Source: TTA-H9 sp002071415
GTDB lineage: Bacteria > Bacteroidota > Bacteroidia > Bacteroidales > TTA-H9
Length of the DNA: 64,000 nt
Direction of reading: 5' to 3'
Assembly (NCBI GenBank): GCA_035411425.1
Contig: DAONSX010000002.1
Location: 1-64,000 of the forward strand
Shown piece by piece: positions 1 to 9,203 of this stretch (within the stretch, counting starts at the first letter, position 1; each line of letters starts with the position of its first letter). Under the pieces are notes generated by a model. It had not been told where the DNA came from. It did not search any database and saw nothing but the letters and a program-made list of their open reading frames with translations. The position numbers and the translations under genes are program-made.

Positions 1-1
1 G

Positions 2-645
2 AAGTTTATACTTTTACTGAAAATTTTGATGACTGTATGGACAGACTCTAATTATATGAAAAGGAGAAAAGGAAGCAAGGAAGTTTTCGATGGTTATTTC
101 AAGTTCGAAGGTCGGTATATTTGGTATTACGGTTACAAGACAAAAGACAATGATACGCTTCACCTGTATCTGGAAGAAAAACTACATGTCGAAGAGGAAA
201 AGGATTTTCTGGAGAGAATAGAAAATGGCTCAAAAGTTTACACCATAGAATGATTCAACAAAAAGAATCCAGAGTTTGGTACGATTGCTCTGCTTACAAA
301 TGCTGAAAAGACGCCACAGAAGATTTACTCGAATATAAAAGTCGTGGAGAGGCGGAGCAAATGATTGACACCTTGAAGGACGTAGTAGAAGCCGATATGA
401 GTTACATGCAAAACGAATTTGCACTCGAAGGCTGGATGTTTATCAATTTCATTGCCTTACACTGATATTATAGAATATATCAATTGTTGACAAAACATGA
501 ACTCAATGGAAAATTTTTCACTTTTGGCTTGATTAATTTCCTAACCAGAATAAAAACGAATGAAAATCAACGATAAATAAAATACCATTAAAATTACCAA
601 GGAAGGAGCTAACCTTTCGAAAAAATTGGAGCTGCCTAAAACGTA
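2..645 (+). pseudogene. Decayed IS4/IS1634-type transposase, C-terminal part
   Basis: This is the C-terminal part of a DDE transposase broken into pieces. An open stretch from about 56 reads like the beta-strand-rich insertion of IS1634-type transposases (FEGRYIWYYGYK, then EEEKDFLERIENG). An in-frame TGA at 251-253 interrupts it, and the same frame goes on with FGTIALLTNAEK. Near 335 the homology moves to the next frame (YKSRGEAEQMIDTLKDVVEAD, then YMQNEFALEGWMFINFIALH). That stretch meets a TGA at 463-465, continues with YYRIYQLL and KHELNGKF, and ends at TAA 574-576; traces of the last residues (FEKIGA) follow to about 645. The region holds the glutamate end of the DDE domain, and the rest would lie left of the window. 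It cannot be functional. The family call is from remembered motifs, so IS4 versus IS1634 is not settled. Confidence 0.75.
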
Positions 646-850
646 AATTTTGCGAATTAGGTCTTAAATAAACTTATTTCCAAACCATCTATCGATTCCG
701 GAAGCATAATTTTCGATCTACTTATTCTTGTGGCAATTCAGAACTCTCGATTTAAGCCGAATCAAGGGGTCCGGATAATAGAAGTGAAGTGAGTAAGTGT
801 TGGAACAGAGATTTTTTTCGAATAAATTCGTCGTATTCACTGCTCTTTCT

Positions 851-858
851 TATCTTCG
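851..858 (+). promoter_or_regulatory. Probable -7 box of the T9SS plug gene
   Basis: TATCTTCG lies 18 bases before the ATG at 877 and differs by one base from the Bacteroidota -7 consensus TAnnTTTG. No clear TTG -33 element is visible at the right distance, so this is a weak call. Confidence 0.4.
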
Positions 859-876
859 CATAATAAAAATACAAGT

Positions 877-2181
877 ATGAAAAACGCATTTGCTTCTATT
901 CTATTGATAATCATTGTTTTTAGTTCGATATTGGCTCAGGATGATATAGCGTTTTATAGTCAAAAGGCATTACGAACGCAAAACAGAATATACAATCCCG
1001 ACATTAAAACCGTTTTGATCTTTCCAACGGGTTACCCCTTAGAAATGCCTGTAATTTCGCTTAATTCGGACAAAACGCTACAACTGCAATTCGACGATTT
1101 GGCAGGTGGAGTCAAAAATTTTCAATACACCTTCCTTCATTGCGATGCCAATTGGGAACCATCTCAACTAAGGATGAATGAGTATATGGAAGGATTCGAC
1201 TCGGATGAGATTCGTGATTACAAATTTTCATTCAACACCACTACCTCCTATACGCATTACTCGTTAATATTTCCGAACGATCGTATCAGGCTCACCAAAT
1301 CAGGAAATTATCTTCTTGTAGTTTATCTCGATTCGCCTACTCAGCCAGAGTTTTCCTTACGATTCATAATTTATGAACCCAGAGTAATAATTCAGGATGT
1401 TAAAATTGGCAGAGCACATTTACCTGCTTATATGAATACCAAACATGAAGTTGATTTCACAATTCGGCCGGTGAAATACAAGATTCCTGTACCGGACAGG
1501 GATCTCACCATTGTGATTCTCCAGAACTGGCGTTGGGACAATGCGCTTACAATAAAACAGCCCCGCAATATTACACCCGACTTGTTGGATTATGATTATG
1601 AAGAAGAGAATTTATTCGATGCAGGCAATCAATATCGCTCGGTCGATATTAAAAGTTTACGCTATCGTTCGGAATATATCGCAGACATCCTCTATCTTGC
1701 CGATGGTTACCATGTAGTGATGCAGCTTGATCGAATCAAGGCAGGCAAGCCGTTTGTAAACGATCCCGACCTCAACGGTCGTTTATACATCAAAACAGAA
1801 GACATGGAACACAGCGAAACTGAAGCCGATTACGCCATGGTACATTTTTCACTTCCATTGGGATACCCATTGGCACATGCAAGCATTTTCATTATGGGTG
1901 AACTTACAGGAAATTCCCTCCAGCCAGAAGCCAAAATGATTTATAATTACGAAACTATGCGATATGAAGGAAGTTTACGATTGAAACAAGGGTATTATAA
2001 TTATATTTATGTCGTGGCCAATCATGAATCCGGTGCAGGTGATACTTCCATCATCGAAGGAAACTTCTGGGAAACCGACAACGAATACACCATTTTGGTC
2101 TATCATCGCGAACCAGGTGAAATATTCGACAAACTTGTAGGTTATTATCAATCGGGTAATGAATACAGTCCAAAGCAATAA
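877..2181 (+). CDS. Type IX secretion system plug protein (DUF5103)
   Basis: The 434-residue product starts with a signal peptide (hydrophobic residues 4-19, cleavage probably after SILAQ) and is predicted to be periplasmic or bound to the outer membrane. Residues from about 45 match the DUF5103/T9SS plug N-terminal domain as I know it: VISLNSDKTLQLQFDDLAGG, FLHCDANWEPS and YKFSFNTTTSYTHYSL. In the SprA translocon of related bacteria, the plug closes the periplasmic side of the channel when no PorV-bound cargo is present. The gene is full length and stands alone behind its own promoter; no other por/spr gene is nearby. Two intact T9SS cargo genes further right in the window fit with a working system. 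Confidence 0.85.
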   Translation: MKNAFASILLIIIVFSSILAQDDIAFYSQKALRTQNRIYNPDIKTVLIFPTGYPLEMPVISLNSDKTLQLQFDDLAGGVKNFQYTFLHCDANWEPSQLRMNEYMEGFDSDEIRDYKFSFNTTTSYTHYSLIFPNDRIRLTKSGNYLLVVYLDSPTQPEFSLRFIIYEPRVIIQDVKIGRAHLPAYMNTKHEVDFTIRPVKYKIPVPDRDLTIVILQNWRWDNALTIKQPRNITPDLLDYDYEEENLFDAGNQYRSVDIKSLRYRSEYIADILYLADGYHVVMQLDRIKAGKPFVNDPDLNGRLYIKTEDMEHSETEADYAMVHFSLPLGYPLAHASIFIMGELTGNSLQPEAKMIYNYETMRYEGSLRLKQGYYNYIYVVANHESGAGDTSIIEGNFWETDNEYTILVYHREPGEIFDKLVGYYQSGNEYSPKQ

Positions 2182-2208
2182 GGGAAGGATGAGATATTTT
2201 TAAAGAAT

Positions 2209-2216
2209 TACTTTTG
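2209..2216 (+). promoter_or_regulatory. Probable -7 box before the DUF2520 gene
   Basis: TACTTTTG matches the Bacteroidota -7 consensus TAnnTTTG, 18 bases before the ATG at 2234. It would drive the DUF2520-kdsC-ubiA genes. Confidence 0.5.
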
Positions 2217-2233
2217 TATAAATTTTTTGAAGA

Positions 2234-3025
2234 ATGGAAAAAACCGAGAATGAGGTGATTATTATTGGGGCAGGCAACGTAGGGACTCATCTGGCACACC
2301 AACTCGACAAAAAAAATTTTACCATCAGGGGAATATGCAGCCGTACGATTCAGTCGGCACGGCAACTGGCAAAATACTATGTATGCGAGTCATGGACGAA
2401 TGCAGCCTTAATTCCTCCCGACGCACAATATTATTTTATATGCGTGAACGATGAAGCCATTGCAAAGGTGGCGGATGCCATGCCCCAAACCAACGGCTTG
2501 GTTATGCATACTTCAGGCTCGACACCTATCGAAGTCCTGTCACGTTTCCCTAATCATGGCGTTTTTTATCCTATACAAACCTTTACCAAAAATCACGAAA
2601 CCGATTTTTCGCTGATCCCGATTTGCATCGAGGCCTCTAATAAAAAGAACCTCAATATTCTTAAAAAATTAGCCCTTCAATTTTCGAACAACATTATCGA
2701 AGCCAATTCGGCTCAAAGAAAACACATTCATTTATCAGCCGTTTTTGCTTGCAACTTTACCAATTACATGTATGTGATAGCACACGATATTCTCAATGAA
2801 CAAAAATTGCCTTTCTCTATTCTTTTGCCTCTTATACTCGAATCATTCGAAAAGGTTACGTTGATGGAACCATGGCAGGCCCAAACCGGCCCGGCTGTCA
2901 GAGGCGATTCTTCAATTATTGAAGAACATATAAGAATGCTTTCCGAAAATCCCGATTATGAGGTTATTTATCGCATTATCTCTGAACAAATCACCAAACG
3001 AAAAAATAAAGAAAAAACAGAGTGA
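2234..3025 (+). CDS. Rossmann-fold/DUF2520 dehydrogenase-like protein
   Basis: This 263-residue protein has an N-terminal NAD(P)-binding fold with the glycine motif IIGAGNVGTHLA at about residues 10-21, followed by a helical DUF2520 C-terminal half containing the family signature FYPIQTFTK and NFTNYMY. It resembles short-chain 3-hydroxyacid or ketopantoate-type dehydrogenases, but the substrate of DUF2520 proteins is not known to me. Its stop codon overlaps the GTG start of the KdsC-like gene by four bases (GTGA), which indicates translational coupling. The order DUF2520, KdsC-like, UbiA is one I recall as common in Bacteroidales, often with maf downstream; maf is not present here. Confidence 0.8.
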   Translation: MEKTENEVIIIGAGNVGTHLAHQLDKKNFTIRGICSRTIQSARQLAKYYVCESWTNAALIPPDAQYYFICVNDEAIAKVADAMPQTNGLVMHTSGSTPIEVLSRFPNHGVFYPIQTFTKNHETDFSLIPICIEASNKKNLNILKKLALQFSNNIIEANSAQRKHIHLSAVFACNFTNYMYVIAHDILNEQKLPFSILLPLILESFEKVTLMEPWQAQTGPAVRGDSSIIEEHIRMLSENPDYEVIYRIISEQITKRKNKEKTE

Positions 3026-3540
3026 ATTATAAAGAATTACTTCATCAGATTACTACGTTCATGTTCGACTATGATGGTGTGCTTACCACGGGAGAAATTT
3101 TCATTCTACCTGATGGTGAAGTTCTAAGAGGAGGATATGTGCGTGATGGTTATGCCATTCAGCATGCCATAAAGAATGGCTATCGGATTGTAATAATTAG
3201 CGGAGGCAAGAGTGATTCGATGGTTCATCGCCTGAATGCCCTAAAAGTAAATGACTTTTTCTTAGGCATTGCCGATAAACTCTCCATCTTCAATGAATAT
3301 ATTCATCTTCATCATATTGAACCTCAGGGTGTTTTGTATATGGGGGATGATATTCCCGATCTCACCGTAATGCAGCAGGTTGGCTTACCTTGCTGCCCTG
3401 CCGATGCCTCTGAAGAAATAAAAGCAATCTCTCTTTACATTTCTCACAGAGAAGGAGGCAAAGGTTGCGTAAGAGACGTGATCGAGCAGGTGATGAAGCT
3501 TCAAGGGAAATGGATGAATGGAGACGCATTTTACTGGTAA
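3022..3540 (+). CDS. kdsC: KdsC/YrbI-type HAD phosphatase (Kdo-8-phosphate phosphatase)
   Basis: This 172-residue HAD-IIIA (cap-less) phosphatase belongs to the family that makes Kdo from Kdo-8-phosphate for lipopolysaccharide. Motif I is FDYDGV with the nucleophile Asp16 and general acid Asp18, motif II is IISGG around Ser60, and motif IV is MGDDIPDL with Asp109/Asp110. The start is GTG, embedded in the TGA of the gene before. The length is normal for tetrameric KdsC proteins. Enzymes of this fold may also use N-acylneuraminate-9-phosphate, so the exact substrate is inferred. Confidence 0.8.
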   Translation: MNYKELLHQITTFMFDYDGVLTTGEIFILPDGEVLRGGYVRDGYAIQHAIKNGYRIVIISGGKSDSMVHRLNALKVNDFFLGIADKLSIFNEYIHLHHIEPQGVLYMGDDIPDLTVMQQVGLPCCPADASEEIKAISLYISHREGGKGCVRDVIEQVMKLQGKWMNGDAFYW

Positions 3541-3553
3541 GCCAGATATTGTT

Positions 3554-4537
3554 ATGGGAAAATCCTTACTCTGCAGAATTAAAACCCAGTTCACTGTTTA
3601 TGCACGCCTTTTACGGTGGATCAACCTATTGATGATATTGCTCATCGTCCTCATCATTCGTTATGGCTTCTTCCTGCCGCTTTATATGGCTATAGGATTA
3701 GCTTCGCCTCTCAGCCATACAATATATTTCCTCGTCGTACTGTCAATTGTGCTAATCACCGCAGCAGGCTATATAGTAAATGATATTTACGACCAGAAAA
3801 TAGATCGCCTGAACAAACCTACAAGGTTAGTAATAGGACAGGCGGTGAGTGTAAGCCGAGGATGGATCCTATATGTTGCTTTGAATATTTTTGGTTTGAT
3901 TTCAGGGGGAATAGCAGCTCTACAGATAGAGCAACCTATGCTCTTATGGTTGTTTGTTTTATCGTTCGGTCTGCTTTGGTATTACTCGGCCTATCTAAAA
4001 CGAAAACCCTTCTGGGGAAATTTTCTCGTGTCTTTCCTCTCGGCTTTAGTCATTATTACACCTTGGCTTTTCGAATTTTATGCACTGTTGCTTAAGCCTG
4101 ACGAATGGATTGCGTTTTATCGTTTCTATCCTCATGTAAATTATATTATACTGTCGTTGAGTATTTTCGCTTTTATTAGCACATTGATAAGAGAAATTAT
4201 CAAGGACGCCGAAGACATGGAAGGCGATCAAACTTATGAATGCCAAACCCTGCCCATTATTCTTGGATGGAAAACTACGCACAGAATACTGCAGGCTCTC
4301 ATTGCTTTGATGATGATTCTGTTAGCAATGGCGCAATATTGGCTTCGATCCCACCATTATAACCTTGCATTTTACTGGTATTTCACGGTTCAATTCTTAT
4401 CGATCCGTTTGCTTACGGTGCTCCCCGCCGATGTCAACAAAAACCAGTTGCATCGCTGTTCATCCCTTGCTAAGATTACTATGCTGGCGGGAATACTTGG
4501 GATCCTTGCACTGATCCCTCCTTTGTTTTCGACATAA
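3554..4537 (+). CDS. UbiA-family prenyltransferase
   Basis: This is an integral membrane prenyltransferase with about eight to nine hydrophobic segments. The first aspartate-rich motif, NDIYDQKIDRLNKP, lies near residues 75-88, and the second, DAEDMEGD, near 218-225; both bind Mg2+-diphosphate. The closest type I recall is the geranylgeranylglycerol-phosphate geranylgeranyltransferase-like group of Bacteroidota, so the acceptor may be a polar lipid precursor or a quinone ring. An upstream ATG at 3518 would overlap kdsC by 23 bases. I prefer the ATG at 3554, 13 bases after the kdsC stop, because the extra residues have no membrane or family features. Confidence 0.8.
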   Translation: MGKSLLCRIKTQFTVYARLLRWINLLMILLIVLIIRYGFFLPLYMAIGLASPLSHTIYFLVVLSIVLITAAGYIVNDIYDQKIDRLNKPTRLVIGQAVSVSRGWILYVALNIFGLISGGIAALQIEQPMLLWLFVLSFGLLWYYSAYLKRKPFWGNFLVSFLSALVIITPWLFEFYALLLKPDEWIAFYRFYPHVNYIILSLSIFAFISTLIREIIKDAEDMEGDQTYECQTLPIILGWKTTHRILQALIALMMILLAMAQYWLRSHHYNLAFYWYFTVQFLSIRLLTVLPADVNKNQLHRCSSLAKITMLAGILGILALIPPLFST

Positions 4538-4586
4538 CACACTATCTATGAATAAATTATCAAATCTTTGATTAATCCGATTAATT

Positions 4587-4991
4587 ATGATAGAGATATT
4601 CAACAAAGCCTTGATCAGCAGATTCATAAAGTTTATAATCGTGGGATTTTCAGGACTTATTGTTGACTATGGTATTACAGCATTTTCGAAGGAAATTTTA
4701 AAAATACAGCGCTTCATATCTAATGCAATGGGATTTATTTGTGCAGCCTCATCGAACTACTATCTGAACCGAATCTGGACCTTTTCGAGCACTAACCCAG
4801 AAGTTGTTAGAGAATTCGGCTTCTTTTTCGTTATTTCATTGATAGGTTTGGGTATTAATAGCCTTATTCTATGGTTTGTCCTTAAAAAATTCAAACTGAA
4901 CTTTTACCTTGCAAAGATCTTTGCTATTGCGGGAGCAACACTTTGGAATTTTTTCGCCAATGCTTTTATTACCTTTCAGATGCCAATCTAA
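4587..4991 (+). CDS. GtrA-family small membrane protein
   Basis: This 134-residue protein has four predicted membrane helices and the GtrA signature: FIIVGFSGLIVDYG at the N-terminus, SNYYLNRIWTF in the middle and WNFFANAFITF at the C-terminus. GtrA-like proteins are thought to help move lipid-linked sugars or act beside glycosyltransferases of the cell envelope. It lies 49 bases after the UbiA gene and may share its transcript. No partner glycosyltransferase is adjacent. Confidence 0.85.
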   Translation: MIEIFNKALISRFIKFIIVGFSGLIVDYGITAFSKEILKIQRFISNAMGFICAASSNYYLNRIWTFSSTNPEVVREFGFFFVISLIGLGINSLILWFVLKKFKLNFYLAKIFAIAGATLWNFFANAFITFQMPI

Positions 4992-5654
4992 TTAACCATC
5001 TCCTGCCCTTCCAAAATGTTATATTTTCTTTTACAACGCTGTCAGATATGTTCATTTCTATATATTTTACCCGGCTATAACTATTTAAATAACACATTTT
5101 CGATAAGGATGAGAAATCAGATATGGATTTTTCCTGAATTGTTATAAATAATTCAAAAGAAATTTCAGTTTAATATCTGTAATTAAAAAACCGATACTTG
5201 TTTTCTCCCAATTCGATCTTTCCCTACTTATTATGAATTGAAAAAATTCTAACGGACATGGTTGGAGAAATGAAATGAGTTGGATAACAGTAAGTCATCA
5301 GAAGAAAAAACTTCATTCTGTTCTTGAATTCAAAAAAGAGGCAGGAAAATATAATAGAGAAAGAGAAATAGCTCAAATTGCGATGAGCACGAATTATTTA
5401 TAGTGGCCTCGATACGGGCTTCGCCCTACTCGGCCACCTACCTTCATTGACTGTCGAGTAATCCGTCATAGCGCATCGAGATAAGCGCCTTTCAAGTTTT
5501 TTTATAGATAATTCAGGATAAAAAAGAAGAGGGGAGTATATTCGATCTCATCCTATCTTTTGAAAGCCTGCCAACATATTCCAGTGAGGTCATAGACTCA
5601 GCGAAATACAGAAAAAAATCTAAATCAGGCAATTATGGTTCGATGGATGGTAGC
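4992..5654. other. Intergenic region with a REP-like palindrome
   Basis: These 663 bases lie between convergent genes. The only clear structure is the palindrome at 5403-5437, described separately. A 42-codon open frame at 5275-5403 (MSWITVSHQ...) has no recognisable relatives and no promoter box. I see nothing else. Confidence 0.5.
5403..5437. repeat. REP-like imperfect palindrome
   Basis: GTGGCC (5403-5408) pairs with GGCCAC (5432-5437), and an inner GGGC/GCCC stem around TTC closes the hairpin; TCGATAC and TACTC form an asymmetric internal loop. The sequence resembles the short TCGATAC...TACTCG palindromes that are dispersed in many bacterial genomes. A weaker, partly inverted look-alike (CGAGTA ... 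GCATCGAG) follows at about 5455-5480, suggesting a degraded pair. Confidence 0.55.
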
Positions 5655-7748
5655 CTATTTCAACCATTGATCCAGCCAATCGAAGAAGACTCGTTGCCAG
5701 AGCACAGAGTTTTGAGGTTGCAATACCCAATGATTTTCGTCAGGAAAATAAAGGAACTCGGCTGGTATTCCCCGAAGCACAGCGGCATTAAAGGCGCTCA
5801 TACCCTGTGAGGCCACGATTCGATAATCTTTTTCACTGTGAATGATTAAAATCGGTGTATCCCATTTATCTACAAAGCGATGGGGCGAATTGGCAAACGA
5901 GCGCTGGGCAATGGCATTATCTTTATCCCAGTAAGGACCGCCGAGGTCCCAATTTACAAACCACATTTCTTCAGTTTCGAGATATTGAGCTTCGAGATTG
6001 AACATGCCATCATGAGCAATAAATGCTTTGAATCTTTTATTGTGATGCCCTGCCAGCCAATAAACACTGAATGCTCCATAACTTGCGCCAATAGCACCCA
6101 GATGGTTTTCGTCGCTCCAGGGTTCGCTCGTTACATCGTCAATAGCCGATAAATAGTCCTTCATGTTTTGGCCACCATAATCTCCCGAGACCTGTTCCTT
6201 CCATTCCTGTCCGAAACCCGGTACTCCGCGTCGGTTAGGAGCTACAATTATATATCCATTAGCCGCCATAAGCTGAAAATTCCATCGGTACGACCAAAAC
6301 TGGCTCGTAGCATTTTGAGGACCTCCTTCACAAAAAAGCAGGGTGGGGTAAGATTTTGTACTGTCAAAATGAGGAGGGAAAATAACCCACGACTTCATCA
6401 TTTTTCCATCGGTGGTTTTGGTCCAGCGTTCCTCAACTTTTCCCAGAGTAAGCCGAGCAAATAAATCTTTGTTGATGAATGAAATTTCAGTAAATTCTCC
6501 ATTGCTGGGATCGATGGAGAAGATTTCGTCGGGTTGTTGGATACTCATTCTAATCCCATAAAGTTTATCCCCTCCATCCAAAACTGTTTTAAAATCATGC
6601 ATTCCATCGGTAACTTGCCGGATTTCGCCATCTGCCATAGAATACGAATAAATCTGATAAGTAGCCTGGTGATTACTGATAAAATAGATCAGGTCGCCAT
6701 GTTTGCTCCATGTAATCTGACTTACATCCCCGTCGAATCCTTGACTGGCATAGATTTTTTCGCCAGTGAATAAATTCAACAAAAACAATCTTTGTTGATC
6801 GGCTTCGTAGCCGTCTCTTTCCATGCTCCACCATGCCAGATATTTACCATCGGGTGAAAATACGGGTTCCATGTCATAGCCCATCATTCCTGAAGTTAAA
6901 TTAGTAGTTTGTCCAGTCGCCAACGAATAAGCATACAAATCGGTATTGGTGCTCAGGGCATATTCTTTCCCCTGTTTTTTCCGACATGTGTAAATAATGG
7001 TTTTGCTATCGGGGCTAATGGCTACTTGTTCCATTCCACCGAATGGTCTTATGGGCGATTCCCATGGTTCGCCATTCATGATGTCTTTGCCTTGGCTTAC
7101 TGGCTGGCCGTTAAAAGTTGTAATAAATATGTGCGAAAAAGCATCTACCCATGAATCCCAATGACGATACATCAAGTCATTCATCAATCGGCCGCTGGTT
7201 TTGTCGAGCCCTTCGAAAAGTTTCTTCTTGATTCGTTGCCGGGGAACATCCGAAACATAAACCAACAGCGACATATCGGCTGAAAATTTATAACCATTTA
7301 CTCCATTCTCAACTCGAGTAAGCTGTTTGCGGTTTTTCCCATTTTTATCCATTATCCAAATTTGTGGTGTGCCCGATTCGGAAGAAATAAAGGTAATTTT
7401 TCCGTCGGGGGTCCATCGGGCTTCATACTCCGAAAATGGTGTATGCGTAATCCGGCGGCAATTGTTTCCATCTGAATTCATCAAGTAAAGCTCATGGTTT
7501 CCTTTATTTTTATCCAGATTATACCAAGTAACTCTAAAAAGAATTTCACTGGCGTCGGGCGAGAGTTGAATATCACTTACCCGTCCAATATTCCACAATA
7601 ATTCGGCAGTTAGCAGGTCATTTTCAAGCTGAAGGGTTTTAGGCCCGATAATTTCATCGCTGGTACCTTTCTTTTCTTGTCTTACACATGCCGTAAGGCT
7701 CATGACGAGGCAAATAGAAATAAAAAGATTTCGATTGATTTTATACAT
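5655..7748 (-). CDS. S9-family prolyl oligopeptidase-type lipoprotein
   Basis: This 697-residue serine peptidase begins with a lipoprotein signal (hydrophobic residues 8-19, lipobox LTAC with Cys21), so it should be anchored in the envelope. Residues of about 50-430 form a beta-propeller with repeated PD40-type motifs (LSPDASEILF, WTPDGKITFI, FSPDGKYLAW). The C-terminal alpha/beta-hydrolase domain carries the catalytic triad: Ser556 in GASYGA, Asp641 in SEKDYR and His673 in DENHW. The architecture fits dipeptidyl-peptidase 5/acylaminoacyl-peptidase enzymes that trim peptides for amino-acid-fermenting Bacteroidales. It stands alone, convergent with the GtrA gene. Confidence 0.88.
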   Translation of the reverse strand: MYKINRNLFISICLVMSLTACVRQEKKGTSDEIIGPKTLQLENDLLTAELLWNIGRVSDIQLSPDASEILFRVTWYNLDKNKGNHELYLMNSDGNNCRRITHTPFSEYEARWTPDGKITFISSESGTPQIWIMDKNGKNRKQLTRVENGVNGYKFSADMSLLVYVSDVPRQRIKKKLFEGLDKTSGRLMNDLMYRHWDSWVDAFSHIFITTFNGQPVSQGKDIMNGEPWESPIRPFGGMEQVAISPDSKTIIYTCRKKQGKEYALSTNTDLYAYSLATGQTTNLTSGMMGYDMEPVFSPDGKYLAWWSMERDGYEADQQRLFLLNLFTGEKIYASQGFDGDVSQITWSKHGDLIYFISNHQATYQIYSYSMADGEIRQVTDGMHDFKTVLDGGDKLYGIRMSIQQPDEIFSIDPSNGEFTEISFINKDLFARLTLGKVEERWTKTTDGKMMKSWVIFPPHFDSTKSYPTLLFCEGGPQNATSQFWSYRWNFQLMAANGYIIVAPNRRGVPGFGQEWKEQVSGDYGGQNMKDYLSAIDDVTSEPWSDENHLGAIGASYGAFSVYWLAGHHNKRFKAFIAHDGMFNLEAQYLETEEMWFVNWDLGGPYWDKDNAIAQRSFANSPHRFVDKWDTPILIIHSEKDYRIVASQGMSAFNAAVLRGIPAEFLYFPDENHWVLQPQNSVLWQRVFFDWLDQWLK

Positions 7749-7962
7749 GTTACGATGATTTTAGTTGATTAATCTATCAAAAATTATTTTACCGGTTTTT
7801 GATGACACAAATATTGCAATAAAAATTCATAAGGCAGAATAATTTTCGCATCCATCATGTAATCGTATTGGAAATTAATTCTTAATGAAATGAAACTGCA
7901 ATAATGAATTGTATTGGTCATGGCAAATCATTCACATTTCTGAGCTAAGCAGAGCTTTTCGT

Positions 7963-7970
7963 TATTTTTG
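7963..7970 (+). promoter_or_regulatory. Probable -7 box of the pnuC-nadR pair
   Basis: TATTTTTG matches TAnnTTTG, 18 bases before the pnuC ATG at 7988. No vitamin riboswitch structure is apparent in the short leader. Confidence 0.5.
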
Positions 7971-7987
7971 CCCGAAATTTTGACGGA

Positions 7988-8593
7988 ATGGAAAGTTTCT
8001 GGAATCTGCTTATTCATAATATACAGCGGACTGCACCCCTCGAATTCATTGCAGTAGGTTTTGGTCTTCTAAGTGTTTTCTTTATTATGAAGGAAAATAT
8101 ATGGGGATACCCTACGGGTCTTTTGAATGTGGGACTATATGTGTATTTGTGTTTCAAGGCCGGCTTATTTGCCAATATGGGAATCAACGTGTTTTATTTT
8201 ATCGTGAGTATTTATGGATGGTACAATTGGGCTCATCCGGGAGAACAAGAGACCCGATTGCGTGTAAAGCGGCTGAATCGCAAAGAAACTCTAATAGCCA
8301 TCTGCAGCATGATGATTCTTCTCTTTTTCATCTGGAGGTTATTACGAGATTTCCCCGAGAGCTCTTATCCTTTTTTTGATGCACTAACGACATCGATTTT
8401 TATCATTGCCATGGTACTTCAAGCTTTGAAGTGTCTCGAAAGCTGGATTTTATGGATTGCGGGCGATTTTATAGCTATTCCCTTGTTTGCTTCGAGCGGA
8501 TTGGCCTTTACATGTTTGCAATACCTTGCATTCCTCATTATGGCTATTTCTGGATTCTTTTCATGGAAAAAATCTCTCTTGCGAAATGATTAA
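7988..8593 (+). CDS. pnuC: Nicotinamide riboside transporter PnuC
   Basis: This 201-residue membrane protein has about seven hydrophobic helices and the PnuC signatures: GYPTGLLNVGLYVYLCFK near residues 40-58 and YGWYNW near 76-81. PnuC proteins move vitamin B precursors, usually nicotinamide riboside, by facilitated diffusion and depend on a cytoplasmic kinase to trap them. The next gene is such a kinase and overlaps by eight bases, which supports nicotinamide riboside over thiamine or riboflavin as substrate. No thiamine genes are nearby. Confidence 0.88.
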   Translation: MESFWNLLIHNIQRTAPLEFIAVGFGLLSVFFIMKENIWGYPTGLLNVGLYVYLCFKAGLFANMGINVFYFIVSIYGWYNWAHPGEQETRLRVKRLNRKETLIAICSMMILLFFIWRLLRDFPESSYPFFDALTTSIFIIAMVLQALKCLESWILWIAGDFIAIPLFASSGLAFTCLQYLAFLIMAISGFFSWKKSLLRND

Positions 8594-9143
8594 AATTTCC
8601 ATTACCGGGCCTGAATCTACCGGAAAATCTTGGTTATCCGAAAACCTCGCTTATGTTTTTAATACGATTTGGGTGAAAGAATATGCCCGGGAATATCTCG
8701 AACGCCTCGATCACCCTTATACAATTGATGATGTGATTACAATTGCTCGCAAACAAAGGCAACTCGAGCATGAAATAGCAAGCTATAAACCTCATCTTAT
8801 GTTCTGCGATACCGATATGCTGGTATGCAAAATTTGGTGCGAGGTAAAGTTTGGCTATTGCCCACCTCAAATTATCGAGCTATATCAAGAAGATGATTAT
8901 CAACTCTATTTACTGATGGACATTGATTTACCTTGGGTGTACGATCCTTTGCGCGAACACCCACACTTCAGGCAAGAGCTTTTCAAAATATACTTGAATA
9001 CTTTGACATTAGACCATAAGCCCTTCGAAGTGATAAAGGGCTTAAATGGGGAAAGGCTTATAAATGCCGTGAATGCTATTATGCATCATTTTGTCGGAAT
9101 CAAGGAAATGCTAATCCCAGAAAGAATCCAATCGTACGAGTAA
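8586..9143 (+). CDS. NadR-like nicotinamide riboside kinase (AAA_28 ATPase)
   Basis: The 185-residue product starts with a P-loop, GPESTGKS, at residues 8-15. It matches the ribosylnicotinamide kinase domain found at the C-terminus of NadR, but the NMN adenylyltransferase and repressor domains are absent. Other family features are KEYAREYLE, FCDTDMLVCKIW (Walker B-like Asp) and YDPLREHP. I chose the ATG at 8586 because an upstream in-frame extension would lie entirely inside pnuC. The overlap with pnuC and the shared function suggest a salvage pair that imports and phosphorylates nicotinamide riboside. Confidence 0.85.
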   Translation: MIKISITGPESTGKSWLSENLAYVFNTIWVKEYAREYLERLDHPYTIDDVITIARKQRQLEHEIASYKPHLMFCDTDMLVCKIWCEVKFGYCPPQIIELYQEDDYQLYLLMDIDLPWVYDPLREHPHFRQELFKIYLNTLTLDHKPFEVIKGLNGERLINAVNAIMHHFVGIKEMLIPERIQSYE

Positions 9144-9167
9144 AATTCCATCACTTCGAGTGGCTTT

Positions 9168-9177
9168 CATACCTTTG
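9168..9177 (+). promoter_or_regulatory. Probable -7 box of the YggS gene
   Basis: TACCTTTG within this segment matches TAnnTTTG and lies about 27 bases before the preferred ATG at 9204. Confidence 0.45.
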
Positions 9178-9203
9178 TACTTCATTCTTCAAAAGTGTTC
9201 GTC

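Noticed and set aside
5275..5403. Small open frame of 42 codons (MSWITVSHQ...)
   Set aside because: It has no promoter box, no known relatives that I can recall, and its stop runs into the REP-like palindrome.
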